DNA of 64,000 bases, from NCBI GenBank assembly GCA_900596015.1, contig UVIF01000023.1, forward strand, positions 248,001-312,000. Direction: 5' to 3'. Positions 27,746-37,271 of this stretch are shown one piece after another. Source of the DNA: Pseudomonas viridiflava (lineage in GTDB: Bacteria > Pseudomonadota > Gammaproteobacteria > Pseudomonadales > Pseudomonadaceae). Within the stretch, counting starts at the first letter, position 1. Each line of letters starts with the position of its first letter. A model generated the notes under the pieces. That model was not told where the DNA came from, searched no databases, and was given only the letters and a program-made list of their open reading frames with translations. A program made the translations under genes and the position numbers.

Positions 27746-28672
27746 ATGGCAAAACACATTCAAATCCTCGACGGCGGCATGGGCCGAGAGCTGTCGCGAA
27801 ACGGCGCACCGTTTCGTCAACCGGAGTGGTCTGCACTGGCGCTGATCGAAGCCCCGGAATATGTGCGCCAGGCACATGACGCGTTCATCGCTGCCGGTGC
27901 GCAGGTCATTTCCACCAACAGCTATGCCGTGGTGCCTTTTCATATCGGCGAGGCGCGGTTCAATAACGATGGCACCGCTTTGGCGCAGCTGGCGGGCACC
28001 CTCGCCCGTGCTGCTGCCGATGCCAGTCCTCACGCCGTTCGCGTTGCCGGGTCGCTGCCTCCTCCGCTTGGCTCGTATCGCCCGGATCTGTTCGAGCCGG
28101 TGCAGGCTGGCAAGGTCCTGCGGGTGCTGATCGACGCGCTGAGCGAGCATGTCGACCTATGGCTGGCAGAGACGCAGAGCTCCATTGCCGAAGTCAGGCT
28201 GGTGGCCGAGTTATTGAAAGATGACCCACGACCACGCTGGTTTTCCTTCACGCTGGATGACGCCCTGGATGCTGAGGGCAAGGCTCGACTGCGATCCGGG
28301 GAAAGCATCACCGACGCCGTGTTGGCGGCGGTCGAACTGGGCGCGGCTTCCGTGCTGTTCAACTGCAGCCCGCCGGAAGTCATGAGCGCTGCGTTGCTCG
28401 AGGCTGGCCAACACAGCAGTTTACCGCTCGGCATCTACGCCAATGCCTTCGAACCGTCGGACCATAAACGCGGTGCCAACGTGGGCATCAGCGCACTGCG
28501 CCGCGACACCCAGCCGGACAATTATCTGCGCTGGGCGCGGGAGTGGGTCGATCAGGGCGCCAGTATCGTCGGCGGTTGCTGTGGCATCGGTCCGGAACAC
28601 ATTCGCGCACTGTCGACCGCCCTCACCGGCTCTGAGTCCGTACCCGTAGCACAGGATGCCCTGCATGTTTGA
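27746..28672 (+). CDS. mmuM: Homocysteine S-methyltransferase family protein (MmuM-like)
   Basis: This is a zinc-dependent methyltransferase, cytoplasmic, that would move a methyl group from S-methylmethionine or a related sulfonium donor to homocysteine to make methionine. The barrel opens with ILDGGMGRELSRNG. Zinc cysteines are seen in LFNCSPPEVM and in GGCCGIGPEHI near the C-terminus. The ATG at 27746 has GGTGA 6 bases upstream, and a GTG further upstream is less likely. It has 308 aa, like MmuM (310 aa). It overlaps the following binding-protein gene by 8 bp and heads an operon with a complete peptide-type ABC importer, so the donor may be imported by that system. Confidence 0.9.
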   Translation: MAKHIQILDGGMGRELSRNGAPFRQPEWSALALIEAPEYVRQAHDAFIAAGAQVISTNSYAVVPFHIGEARFNNDGTALAQLAGTLARAAADASPHAVRVAGSLPPPLGSYRPDLFEPVQAGKVLRVLIDALSEHVDLWLAETQSSIAEVRLVAELLKDDPRPRWFSFTLDDALDAEGKARLRSGESITDAVLAAVELGAASVLFNCSPPEVMSAALLEAGQHSSLPLGIYANAFEPSDHKRGANVGISALRRDTQPDNYLRWAREWVDQGASIVGGCCGIGPEHIRALSTALTGSESVPVAQDALHV

Positions 28673-30212
28673 TCGTCGCTCGTTCATCAAGGGTACCGGG
28701 GCGGCCGCAATGACCGCCGCCATGACCTCCGCCTGGCCGTTGGCCAATGCCTTCGCACAGCAGCCGCTGGGCCCCAGAAAGGGCGGCCACCTGACGATCG
28801 GCCTGGACAACGCGTCGACCACAGACCGCCTGGATCCGGCCTTCTGGTTCGAAAGCTGGATGTATTTCACCGGCAGTCAGCTGTTCAATGCCTTGGTGGA
28901 AGTCGACGATAGCGGAGCAATCGTGCCTTCACTCGCCGAATCCTGGTCCAGCGATGACGGTGGCCGCAAGTGGGTCCTGAACATCCGCAAGGGCGTGCAA
29001 TTTCATGATGGCCGCGGTTTGAGCGCGAAAGACGTGGTCTGGTCGCTCAATCACCACCGCAGCGAGAAATCTTCCTCCCCGGTCAAGGTTTATCTGGACC
29101 CGGTCACGGACTTGAGAGCCACTGCGGATCACGAAGTCACTGTCACCCTGGCGGAGCCGAACGTCGAGTTCATCGCCTTGCTGTCAGCGGTGCATTTCGT
29201 GATCACAGCCGAAAACGAGGCCTTCGAGAAAGCCATTGGCACCGGCGCCTTCATTCTGGAAAGCTTCCAGCCGGGCGTGCGCATGCTGGTCAAGCGCAAC
29301 CCCAACCATTGGAACCCTTCACGGGGCCATGTCGACTCCGTCGAAACCCTGGCCATGAACGACTCGACCGCCAGGGTTGCGGCGCTGGTCAGTGGTTCCG
29401 TGCAGATCATCAATCGGGTCAATCCGCGCATAGTCGGGCGCATCGAAAAGCTGCCCTCGATTCAGCTGGTGCGGGACAAGGACAGTCAGATATTCACCCT
29501 GCCGGGCCTGGCCCACGTGGCACCGTTTGACTCCCTCGACGGGCGTCTGGCACTCAAATACGCGATAGACCGGCAACAGTTGATCGACACGGTTCTGGGC
29601 GGGTATGGCTCGCTGGGCAACGACAATCCAGTGTTCCCATCGAACCGCTACTTCGCACGGGATATTCCTCAGCGACCTTACGACCCTGATCTGGCGCGCT
29701 TCCACTGGCACAAAGCAGGGTTCGCAGGCCCGCTCACGCTCTTCGCGGCAGACGCGGGCTTTCCAGGGGCGGTGGATGCCGCTCAGCTGTATCAACAGTC
29801 GGCGCAAAAGGCTGGCATTCCGCTGGGCATCGAACGGGTGCCAAACGACGCATTCTGGACCGATACCTGGCTGAAGAAGCCGTTCTGCACCTCCAATTGG
29901 GGGGCACGCCCCACTGCCGATGCATTGTTGTCCATGGTATTCACCAGCCAGGCGCCCTGGAATGAATCCGCTTGGCGCGTCCCGGCTTTCGATCAGTTGG
30001 TGAAAGCGGCGCGTGGCGAAACCGATGAAGACAAACGCCGGCAGATCTACCACGACATCCAGGTGATGCTGGTCGAGCAGAGCAGTGAAATCATCCCGCT
30101 GTACGCCGACGCGCTGGCGGCCACGCGCAAGAACGTCAAGGGTTTCACGTCGGTGCCTGGGGTGCCGCTCAGTGGCAACCGAGCCGCCGAGAAAGTCTGG
30201 CTGGAAGGATAA
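28665..30212 (+). CDS. ABC transporter substrate-binding protein, dipeptide/opine type (SBP family 5)
   Basis: This is the periplasmic ligand-binding component of the importer encoded by the next three genes. A twin-arginine type leader (FDRRSFIKGTGAAA) precedes GGHLTIGLDN at the mature N-terminus. Family strings include PSLAESWSSDDG, FHDGRGLSAKDVVWSL and IGTGAFILESFQPG. The start at 28665 has AGGA upstream and overlaps the mmuM stop. It has about 515 aa. It is similar in class but not identical to the binding protein at the left edge. The ligand may be a methyl donor or a methionine-related compound, judged from the upstream methyltransferase only. Confidence 0.92.
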   Translation: MFDRRSFIKGTGAAAMTAAMTSAWPLANAFAQQPLGPRKGGHLTIGLDNASTTDRLDPAFWFESWMYFTGSQLFNALVEVDDSGAIVPSLAESWSSDDGGRKWVLNIRKGVQFHDGRGLSAKDVVWSLNHHRSEKSSSPVKVYLDPVTDLRATADHEVTVTLAEPNVEFIALLSAVHFVITAENEAFEKAIGTGAFILESFQPGVRMLVKRNPNHWNPSRGHVDSVETLAMNDSTARVAALVSGSVQIINRVNPRIVGRIEKLPSIQLVRDKDSQIFTLPGLAHVAPFDSLDGRLALKYAIDRQQLIDTVLGGYGSLGNDNPVFPSNRYFARDIPQRPYDPDLARFHWHKAGFAGPLTLFAADAGFPGAVDAAQLYQQSAQKAGIPLGIERVPNDAFWTDTWLKKPFCTSNWGARPTADALLSMVFTSQAPWNESAWRVPAFDQLVKAARGETDEDKRRQIYHDIQVMLVEQSSEIIPLYADALAATRKNVKGFTSVPGVPLSGNRAAEKVWLEG

Positions 30213-30217
30213 GGTCG

Positions 30218-31213
30218 ATGTCCGTGACACTTCCGGTTATCGCTCGCGCAGGGGGGCAAGGCGCGCTGGCAAGCATGATCGCGCGGCGCCTGGCGGTGGG
30301 CATGGTCATGCTGCTGGCGACCTCGCTGTTGATTTTCATCGGGCTGAACCTGCTCCCGGGCGATACGGCGACCGCAATTCTGGGGCAGTCCGCAACGCCT
30401 GCGGCCGTGCATGCCTTGAAGCTGCAACTGGGCCTGGACCAACCGGCAGGCTGGCGTTATCTGCACTGGCTGGGCGGATTGTTGCAGGGTGAATTCGGCA
30501 GCAGCCTGACTTCTGGGGAAAACATTTCCGTCGCGCTTTCGCAGCGGCTGAACAACACCCTGTTCCTGGCGGGCATTACCGCGTTGGTCGCGGTACCGCT
30601 GGCGCTGTTCATGGGGTTCATCGCGGTGCGCTTCCACGGAGGCTGGGTCGACGGCCTTTTGAGCCTGTTGAGTCGCACGACGGTGGCTCTGCCCGAATTC
30701 TTTTCGGGCTACCTGCTGATTTTCATCTTTTCGATGACCCTCGCCTGGCTGCCCAGCAACAGCAGCGTGCAGGCGGGGATGCCGTTCTCGGACCGATTGA
30801 CAGCCATCGCACTGCCCATGGCCACGCTGGTACTCGCCGTGCTGGGCCACATGAGCAACATGACCCGAGCGGCGCTGCTCAATGCCCAGCGCAGCAGCTA
30901 TGTCGATACCGCTGTGCTCAAGGGGCTTTCGCCCATGCGGGTACTGTGGCGCCACGTATTGCCCAATGCCTGGGGGCCGATCATCAACGTCATCGTGTTG
31001 AACATGGCCTACCTGATGGTGGGCGTGGTGATCGTGGAAAACGTTTTCGTCTATCCCGGCCTGGGCCAGTACCTGGTCGACAGCATCGGCAAACGGGACG
31101 TGCCCGTGGTTCAGGGCTGCGCGCTGGTGCTGGCAGCCATCTACATCCTGCTGAATCTGTTCGCCGACGTGATCGCCTTGTTGACGAACCCCCGTCTACG
31201 CCACGGAAAATAA
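30218..31213 (+). CDS. ABC transporter permease, DppB/OppB type
   Basis: This is the first membrane subunit of the importer, with about six helices. Typical marks are the N-terminal helix LLATSLLIFIGLNLLPGD and the EAA-loop sequence LNAQRSSYVDTAVLKGLSPMRV. VVIVENVFVYPGLGQYLVDSI comes near the end. It lies 5 bp after the binding-protein stop and has 331 aa, as expected. Confidence 0.94.
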   Translation: MSVTLPVIARAGGQGALASMIARRLAVGMVMLLATSLLIFIGLNLLPGDTATAILGQSATPAAVHALKLQLGLDQPAGWRYLHWLGGLLQGEFGSSLTSGENISVALSQRLNNTLFLAGITALVAVPLALFMGFIAVRFHGGWVDGLLSLLSRTTVALPEFFSGYLLIFIFSMTLAWLPSNSSVQAGMPFSDRLTAIALPMATLVLAVLGHMSNMTRAALLNAQRSSYVDTAVLKGLSPMRVLWRHVLPNAWGPIINVIVLNMAYLMVGVVIVENVFVYPGLGQYLVDSIGKRDVPVVQGCALVLAAIYILLNLFADVIALLTNPRLRHGK

Positions 31214-31216
31214 TCC

Positions 31217-32038
31217 ATGCCCGCACCGAAAATCGTTCACCTGCCCGGCATTGTCGGTCTGATTCTGTTCGTGGCCGTCGCCCTCCTCGCGCCATGGCTG
31301 GCTCCCCATGCCCCCGATCAGGTGATTGGCGCAGCCTGGGATGTCCCGTCGGCGCTGGCGCCGCTGGGCACCGACAATCTGGGCCGCGATCTGCTGTCGC
31401 GGCTGATCTGGGGCACGCGCACATCGTTGTCGGTGACCGCCGCCGCAGCCTTGGTGGCGTTCGTCGGCGGAACGACGCTGGGCTTCATCGCCGGGGCTGC
31501 CGGGGGCTGGGTCGACCAACTGATCTCGCGCGTCAACGACGTGCTGATGGCAATACCGACCATGATACTGGCGCTGGTCATTCTGGCCACGCTGCCCAAG
31601 ACCGTGAGTGTGATCATCCTGGTGCTTGGGCTGCTGGAGGCCAGTCGGATTCTGCGCGTGGCGCGTGCGTTGGCGGCGGATATTGCCGCCATGGAGTTCA
31701 TCGACGTGGCGCGCATGCGCGGAGAAAGCATGGCGTGGATTCTGCTGCGGGAAATTCTCCCCAATGCCCTGCCCATCCTGATCGCTGAATTCGCCCTGCG
31801 CTTCGTTTTCATCCTGCTGTTTCTGTCCGCGTTGTCTTTTCTCGGGCTGGGCATTCAGCCCCCTACGGCAGACTGGGGCGGGTTGGCCCGGGATAACAAG
31901 GACGGCGTGTTGTTCGGCGTGTGGGCCGCTTTGATACCGGGCGCCGCGATTGCCGTGTTGGCGCTGTGCATCAATGCGCTGGCCGATTGGCTGCTGAACG
32001 GCAACACCCGCCAGTGGGGAGCGCGCAACCATGACTGA
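31217..32038 (+). CDS. ABC transporter permease, DppC/OppC type
   Basis: This is the second membrane subunit. APWLAPHAPDQ followed by PLGTDNLGRDLLSRLIWGTR is the standard DppC N-terminal pattern. The EAA loop reads FIDVARMRGESMAWILLREIL. It is 273 aa, starts 3 bp after the DppB-like gene and overlaps the ATPase gene by 8 bp, so the operon is tightly coupled. Confidence 0.94.
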   Translation: MPAPKIVHLPGIVGLILFVAVALLAPWLAPHAPDQVIGAAWDVPSALAPLGTDNLGRDLLSRLIWGTRTSLSVTAAAALVAFVGGTTLGFIAGAAGGWVDQLISRVNDVLMAIPTMILALVILATLPKTVSVIILVLGLLEASRILRVARALAADIAAMEFIDVARMRGESMAWILLREILPNALPILIAEFALRFVFILLFLSALSFLGLGIQPPTADWGGLARDNKDGVLFGVWAALIPGAAIAVLALCINALADWLLNGNTRQWGARNHD

Positions 32039-33644
32039 TTCGACCCACGCCTCTGCACCTCTATTGTTGTGCGTCGATCATTTACGAATTGCCCCCACAG
32101 GCGAGCCTCGGCGGATGTTGGTCGATAACGTGTCGTTCACGCTCAATGCCGGCGAGGTGCTGGGTCTGATCGGCGAGTCCGGAGCGGGAAAATCCACTGT
32201 CGGCCAGGCGATCCTGGGTCATCTGCGTGAAGGCATGACGCTGGCAGGCGGATGTGTCCTGTTCCATGGGCAGGACCTGCTACGCCTTCCGGAACCTGGC
32301 CTGCGACGGATTCGCGGCCGGCGCATTGCATACGTTGCACAATCGGCCGGATCGGCCTTCAACCCGGCCCTGACCATCGGTGCGCAGGTGATCGAAGCTG
32401 CGCAATGGCACGGGCTCATGGATGCGGCCACGGCCAAGGCGCGGGCGCTGCAGCTGTTCGCCGAATTCAGTCTGCCGGAGCCCGAAACCTTCTATACACG
32501 CTACCCGCACCAGGTGTCGGGTGGGCAGTTGCAGCGGGCGATGATTGCCATGGCGCTGTGCAGCTCGCCCGAGCTGATCGTCTTCGACGAGCCGACGACC
32601 GCACTGGACGTCGTCACCCAACTGGGCATTCTTCAGGCCATCGCGCAGGTCATCCGCCGGGCGGGTGTAGCCGCCATCTACATCAGCCACGATCTGGCCG
32701 TGGTTGCACAACTGGCCGACCGCATCATGGTGTTGCGTCATGGCCAATGCGTGGAGCACGGCGCGACCCAGCAGATTCTGCAACGGCCCACGCAGCGCTA
32801 CACCCGGGATCTGCTCGATGCCGGATGCACTTCTCGCGGTCCAGGCGTTGTTCCATCGGTGCAGACAGAACTGCTGACCATCCGTTCACTGAGCGCCAGG
32901 TATCACCATCGGCCGGTATTGGACGACGTTTCACTGCGTCTGTGGCAAGGCTGCACGCTGGCGCTCATCGGCGAATCGGGATCAGGTAAGTCGACCTTGG
33001 GTAGAGCTATTTGCGGATTGCTCACGGACGTTGGCGGTTCCATGACGCTGGGAGGCAAGGCGCTGCCGTTGACGCTCGGGAAGCGGGCCCACCACCACCT
33101 GCAGCAGGTCCAGCTGGTCAACCAGATTCCTGACAGCGCGCTCAATCCCAGACTGTCGATCGGCGATCAGCTCGCTCGCGCCGTGCAGAAATTTACCGGG
33201 TTAGGCCGACAGCAGCGGCAACAGCGGGTGATCGCATTGCTGGGTCAGGTGGGCCTGCCTGCAGACATCGCCAAGCGACTTCCGCACACGCTTTCCGGGG
33301 GGCAGAAACAGCGAGTATGCATTGCACGCGCGCTGGCTGCCGAGCCTGCACTGATCATTTGCGATGAGCCCACTTCGGCACTGGATCCGCTGGTTGCCCA
33401 GGAGGTACTGGCGTTGCTGCGGCAGCTGCAGGCCGAAACGGGCGTATCGTACTTGTTCATTACCCACGATCTGCACGTCGCCAGGCAGATCGCCCATGAG
33501 GTTGCCGTGCTGCGCAACGGCCGTATCGTTCATCGAGGGCCCACTGCTGAAGCACTCAGCGCACCGTTCGATGACTACACGCAGAGCCTTGTCCAATCCG
33601 TACCGCAAATGAGGCAAGACTGGTTGGCGCAGATGACTGGCTGA
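32031..33644 (+). CDS. ABC transporter ATP-binding protein, fused DppD-DppF type
   Basis: Two complete ATPase domains are fused in one 537-aa chain and supply both nucleotide-binding sites of the importer. The first has Walker A GESGAGKST, signature VSGGQLQRAMIAMAL and Walker B LIVFDEPTTALD. The second has Walker A GESGSGKST, signature LSGGQKQRVCIARAL and Walker B LIICDEPTSALD. Separate DppD and DppF proteins are the other common arrangement. The gene ends the operon, and a convergent MFS gene follows within 35 bp. Confidence 0.94.
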   Translation: MTDSTHASAPLLLCVDHLRIAPTGEPRRMLVDNVSFTLNAGEVLGLIGESGAGKSTVGQAILGHLREGMTLAGGCVLFHGQDLLRLPEPGLRRIRGRRIAYVAQSAGSAFNPALTIGAQVIEAAQWHGLMDAATAKARALQLFAEFSLPEPETFYTRYPHQVSGGQLQRAMIAMALCSSPELIVFDEPTTALDVVTQLGILQAIAQVIRRAGVAAIYISHDLAVVAQLADRIMVLRHGQCVEHGATQQILQRPTQRYTRDLLDAGCTSRGPGVVPSVQTELLTIRSLSARYHHRPVLDDVSLRLWQGCTLALIGESGSGKSTLGRAICGLLTDVGGSMTLGGKALPLTLGKRAHHHLQQVQLVNQIPDSALNPRLSIGDQLARAVQKFTGLGRQQRQQRVIALLGQVGLPADIAKRLPHTLSGGQKQRVCIARALAAEPALIICDEPTSALDPLVAQEVLALLRQLQAETGVSYLFITHDLHVARQIAHEVAVLRNGRIVHRGPTAEALSAPFDDYTQSLVQSVPQMRQDWLAQMTG

Positions 33645-33678
33645 TAGCGCAACGGTGCTCCCAGAGTTCGCCAGGTGT

Positions 33679-34899
33679 TCAGTTACGCCTGGCTTTGAAC
33701 GTCAATGCGAAACCCAGCAGCACCACCCCGGCAAACCCCGCCGGGAACAGCCAGATACTTTTCCAGTCATGTTGCATGCCCGTTGCGTAGTGATCGGTCA
33801 CTTGCCCCGCCACCCAGAAACCGATCAGCATGCCCAACCCATAGGTGGCCAGGGTAATCAGCCCCTGCGCCGAGCTGCGGAAGCGTTCAGGCGTCTTGGC
33901 ATCGGTGTAGATCTGTCCGCAGACGAAAAAGAAGTCGTAGCACACGCCATGCAAGGCAATGCCGATCATCAACAGGGCGATTTCTTCACCGCCGCTGCCA
34001 TAGGCGAACAGCACGTAGCGCAACACCCAGGCGAACATGCCGACCAGCAGTGCGATCTTGATGCCGAAGCGGGCGATGAACAGCGGCAGCAACAGCATGA
34101 ACAGCACTTCGGACACTTGCCCGATGGCCATCTTGGCAGTGGGGTTGGCGATGCCGATCTCGGCCAGGAACGGGTTGGCGTTCTGGTAGTAGAACGCCAA
34201 GGGTATGCAGATCAGGATCGACGCAAGGAAAAATATCAAGTAGCTGCGATCCTTCAGCAGCCCCAGCGCGTCCAGGCCCAGCACCTGCCGCAACCCCTGA
34301 CGCTCGCCGGTAGCCTGCAAAGGTGCCGTGCTGGGCAGGGTGAAGCTATACAGCCCCAGGAGCAGCGAAGCGACGGCCGACATCAGGAACGTATTGCGCA
34401 GTGCGCCACCGGCAATACCTTGAGCCGAATCCCAGGCGAAGACCATGCTGATCACCACGCCGGCGATGATCCAGCCGAGAGTGCCCCACACCCGAATGCG
34501 GGAAAACTCCCGAGCCGGTTCTTTCATCTGGCGGAAGGCGATCGAGTTGACCAGGGCCAGGGTGGGCATGTAGGCCACCATGTAGGCCAGGACATAAGGA
34601 TAGAAAGCGGCGAAGTCCGGCGCCTTGTACAGCTGGTACAACAGCACCGCGCCCAGCAGGTGCAGCACAGCGAGGATGCGTTCGGCGTTGAACCAGCGAT
34701 CGGCGATCAGGCCGATGACGAAAGGAGCGATGATCGCTCCCCAGGACTGCGTCGAAAATGCCTGGCCGATCTGGCTGCCGCTGGCGCCTAGGCCCGTCGC
34801 CAGGAATGTTCCAAGGGTGACGAACCAGCCACCCCAGATGAAGAACTGCAGGAACATCATCACGCTCAGTCGGGCGTTCATCGTTTTCATTGCGCTCAC
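33679..34899 (-). CDS. MFS transporter, nucleoside:H+ symporter (NHS)-like
   Basis: This is a 12-helix transporter, 406 aa, resembling the NupG/XapB/YegT group: MMFLQFFIWGGWFVTLGTFL in helix 1, then IAPFVIGLIADRWFNAERIL and FSRIRVWGTLGWIIAG. In Pseudomonas such transporters often sit with Gfo/Idh/MocA and IolE-like genes, as here, and are thought to import a sugar, polyol or nucleoside-like glycoside. It is the last gene of the minus-strand cluster and follows the isomerase gene by 43 bp. Confidence 0.88.
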   Translation of the reverse strand: MSAMKTMNARLSVMMFLQFFIWGGWFVTLGTFLATGLGASGSQIGQAFSTQSWGAIIAPFVIGLIADRWFNAERILAVLHLLGAVLLYQLYKAPDFAAFYPYVLAYMVAYMPTLALVNSIAFRQMKEPAREFSRIRVWGTLGWIIAGVVISMVFAWDSAQGIAGGALRNTFLMSAVASLLLGLYSFTLPSTAPLQATGERQGLRQVLGLDALGLLKDRSYLIFFLASILICIPLAFYYQNANPFLAEIGIANPTAKMAIGQVSEVLFMLLLPLFIARFGIKIALLVGMFAWVLRYVLFAYGSGGEEIALLMIGIALHGVCYDFFFVCGQIYTDAKTPERFRSSAQGLITLATYGLGMLIGFWVAGQVTDHYATGMQHDWKSIWLFPAGFAGVVLLGFALTFKARRN

Positions 34900-34942
34900 C
34901 GTTTTATTGTTATGGCAGGTGTCGGTCGAAAGCTTGGGCGGT

Positions 34943-36019
34943 TCAGTCTTCGGGCAAGCCCAATAGTCTTCGGTTGGATTGCACGTCGGCGCTAACGCCG
35001 GCGAAATCGTCGAACGCGCGTTGCGTGCGCTGGATCATGTGCCGTTCGATGAAAGCAGCTCCCTCGCCTGCGCCTTGTGCCGAGTCCTTCAGGCAGCACT
35101 CCCATTCGAGCACGGCCCAGCCGTTGAAGCCGTACTGGGTCAACTTGCTGAAGATCGATTTGAAGTCCACCTGGCCGTCACCCAGCGAGCGGAAGCGGCC
35201 CGGCCGATCGACCCAGTCCTGGTAGCCGCCATACACGCCGGAACGGGCATCGGGACGGAACTCGGCGTCCTTGACGTGGAACATGCGGATGCGCGCGTGG
35301 TAGCGGTCGATGAAACCCAGGTAGTCCATCTGCTGCAGCAACAGATGGCTGGGGTCGTACAGGATGGTGGCGCGCGGATGATGATCGACTGCCTGCAGGA
35401 AGCGGTCGAAGGAAGCGCCGTCGTGCAGATCCTCACCAGGGTGAATCTCGTAGCACAGGTCGACACCGGCCTCTTCGAAACAGTCGAGAATCGGCAACCA
35501 GCGCCGGGCCAGCTCGGCAAAACCCTGCTCGACCAGACCACTGGGCCGCTGCGGCCACGGGTAGACATAGGGCCAGAGCAAGGCGCCGGAGAACGTGGCA
35601 TGCGCCGTCAGGCCCAGGCGTTGGCTGGCCCGTGCGGCAAGCTTGAGTTGGTCGACGGCCCACTCGGTGCGGGCTTGTGGAGCATTGCGCAGGTGGGCTG
35701 GCGCGAACTCGTCGAACACCGCGTCGAAAGCAGGATGCACGGCGACCAGTTGACCTTGCAGGTGGGTCGACAGCTCGCTGATCTGCACGCCGGCTTTGGC
35801 GCACACCGCGTTCAGCTCATCGCAATACGCCTGGCTTTGCGCTGCGCGCTCCAGGTCGATGTAGCGGGTGCCGAGCGTGGGCAGCTGGATCGACGTGTAA
35901 CCTTGGGACGCAGCCCAGCCTGCGATGTTGGCCAGGTTGTCGAACGGCGCTTCGGACGACATGAACTGCGCCAGGAATATGCCCGGGCCACGCAGCCCCG
36001 TATCGGCGGGAAGATTCAT
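34943..36019 (-). CDS. Sugar phosphate isomerase/epimerase family protein (IolE/xylose-isomerase-like TIM barrel)
   Basis: This is a metal-dependent TIM-barrel enzyme, 358 aa, of the AP-endonuclease-2 fold used by sugar isomerases, epimerases and inosose dehydratase. Metal-site strings are DLCYEIHPGEDLHDG, ILYDPSHLLLQQMDY, RMFHVKDAEF and AVLEWECCL. The ATG at 36019 has GGAG 9 bases upstream and overlaps the stop of the oxidoreductase gene (ATGA). A much longer in-frame opening upstream lies inside that gene and is not real. It acts with the coupled Gfo/Idh oxidoreductase on the same sugar or polyol. Confidence 0.92.
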   Translation of the reverse strand: MNLPADTGLRGPGIFLAQFMSSEAPFDNLANIAGWAASQGYTSIQLPTLGTRYIDLERAAQSQAYCDELNAVCAKAGVQISELSTHLQGQLVAVHPAFDAVFDEFAPAHLRNAPQARTEWAVDQLKLAARASQRLGLTAHATFSGALLWPYVYPWPQRPSGLVEQGFAELARRWLPILDCFEEAGVDLCYEIHPGEDLHDGASFDRFLQAVDHHPRATILYDPSHLLLQQMDYLGFIDRYHARIRMFHVKDAEFRPDARSGVYGGYQDWVDRPGRFRSLGDGQVDFKSIFSKLTQYGFNGWAVLEWECCLKDSAQGAGEGAAFIERHMIQRTQRAFDDFAGVSADVQSNRRLLGLPED

Positions 36020-37191
36020 TGCGAGGTGCTCCGTGAGGAAGAGGGGCTGACCAGTTCGGTCCACTTGGCGTCGCCGCGGTGGTTGGTGATGGCGGCCTCG
36101 ATGAAGGCCATCCCGCGCAAACCGATGTCCATGCCGGGTACGCCCGGCACCTGGTTGCCGGCCACACCCGCCTGGATGGCGTCGGCAAAATCTACGTACA
36201 GATTGGCCATCGCCTCCAGGTAGCCTTCGGGATGCCCTGCGGGCAAACGCATCCGGCGCGTGGCGGCGGCACTGAGCCAAGGTTGCCCAAGACCTGAGCG
36301 CAGGATGCGCATGGGTTGGTCCAGCGAACGGTGGATCAGACTGGACGGTTCTTCCTGCCGCCATTCCAGCCCGCCCAACTCGCCATAGACGCGAATCTTC
36401 AACGGATTCTCTTCGCCGGCGCAGACCTGGCTGGCGATAAGAACCCCGCTGGCCCCGCCGCTCATCTTGAACAGCACACTGGCATCGTCGTCCAGTCGGC
36501 GACTGTCGACGTGCGATCCCAACTGCGCGCTGAGCGCGCATACCTGCTGGTCGGCGATGAATTCCGCCAGGCAAAACGCATGGGTGCCGATGTCGCCGAT
36601 GCAGCCGCCAATGCCGGATTGTTCCGGGTTGTCGCGCCAGTCCGCCTGCTTGTTGCCCTGGCTGGCGATGTCCTGGCTGAGCCAGCCTTGTGGGTATTCG
36701 ACGATGACTTTACGCACGGCACCGATGAGGCCCTTACGCACCAGCTCGCGGGCTTCCCACACCATGGCGTAGCCCAGGTACACGTGAGCCAAGCCATAGA
36801 GTCGGTCACTGCCAAGCAAGGTCTGGTCCAGCGCCTGCAGCTCGGCCAGGTTCAAAGCGGCGGGCTTTTCGCTGAACACATGGAAGCCTGCCTGGATCGC
36901 GCGCTGTGCGACGGGCGCATGCAGATGATTGGGCGTGACGTTGACCAGCAACTGCATGCGCTGGTCTTCGGGGAGGCGCGCTTCGGCGTCGATCATCTCT
37001 CGCCAGTCGCCATAGACACGCTGTGGCGCGAGGCCCAACGCGTTTCCAGTACGCTGATTGTTCAGCGAATCGCGACTGAAAGCGCCGCACACCAGATCGA
37101 ATCGCCCATCCAGCGCTGCCGCCTGCCGATGTGCCAGGGCAATGAACGACCCTTCCCCACCACCGACGAAACCCATTCTGGTTTTTTGCAT
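36016..37191 (-). CDS. Gfo/Idh/MocA family oxidoreductase
   Basis: This is an NAD(P)-dependent sugar or inositol dehydrogenase, 391 aa. The Rossmann start is MGFVGGGEGSFIALAHR. The conserved family sequence around EKPAALNLAEL gives the catalytic-region EKP, and CIGDIGTHAFCLAEF supplies the GxxxDxGxH pattern. It is the first gene of the minus-strand cluster with the isomerase and MFS genes, and it is divergent from a LacI regulator with a palindromic operator between them. The exact sugar is not known. Confidence 0.93.
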   Translation of the reverse strand: MQKTRMGFVGGGEGSFIALAHRQAAALDGRFDLVCGAFSRDSLNNQRTGNALGLAPQRVYGDWREMIDAEARLPEDQRMQLLVNVTPNHLHAPVAQRAIQAGFHVFSEKPAALNLAELQALDQTLLGSDRLYGLAHVYLGYAMVWEARELVRKGLIGAVRKVIVEYPQGWLSQDIASQGNKQADWRDNPEQSGIGGCIGDIGTHAFCLAEFIADQQVCALSAQLGSHVDSRRLDDDASVLFKMSGGASGVLIASQVCAGEENPLKIRVYGELGGLEWRQEEPSSLIHRSLDQPMRILRSGLGQPWLSAAATRRMRLPAGHPEGYLEAMANLYVDFADAIQAGVAGNQVPGVPGMDIGLRGMAFIEAAITNHRGDAKWTELVSPSSSRSTSQ

Positions 37192-37255
37192 GACATCCAG
37201 CCTCTAGATTCTTGTCGGCTCAGCACTGGTCAGATCTGCAATCAGAGACTTAGCG

Positions 37256-37271
37256 ATGTAACCGGTTACAT
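37256..37271. promoter_or_regulatory. Perfect 16-bp palindrome ATGTAACCGGTTACAT, LacI-family operator
   Basis: The sequence is a perfect palindrome with the central CG step typical of LacI/GalR operators. It lies 65 bp upstream of the oxidoreductase start and 125 bp before the divergent lacI-type gene. It is the obvious binding site for that regulator and probably overlaps the promoter of the sugar operon. Confidence 0.88.

Noticed and set aside
36019..36574. N-terminal extension of the isomerase reading into the Gfo/Idh gene
   Set aside because: The extra residues are an out-of-frame reading of the oxidoreductase; the ATG at 36019 has a ribosome site and an ATGA overlap.
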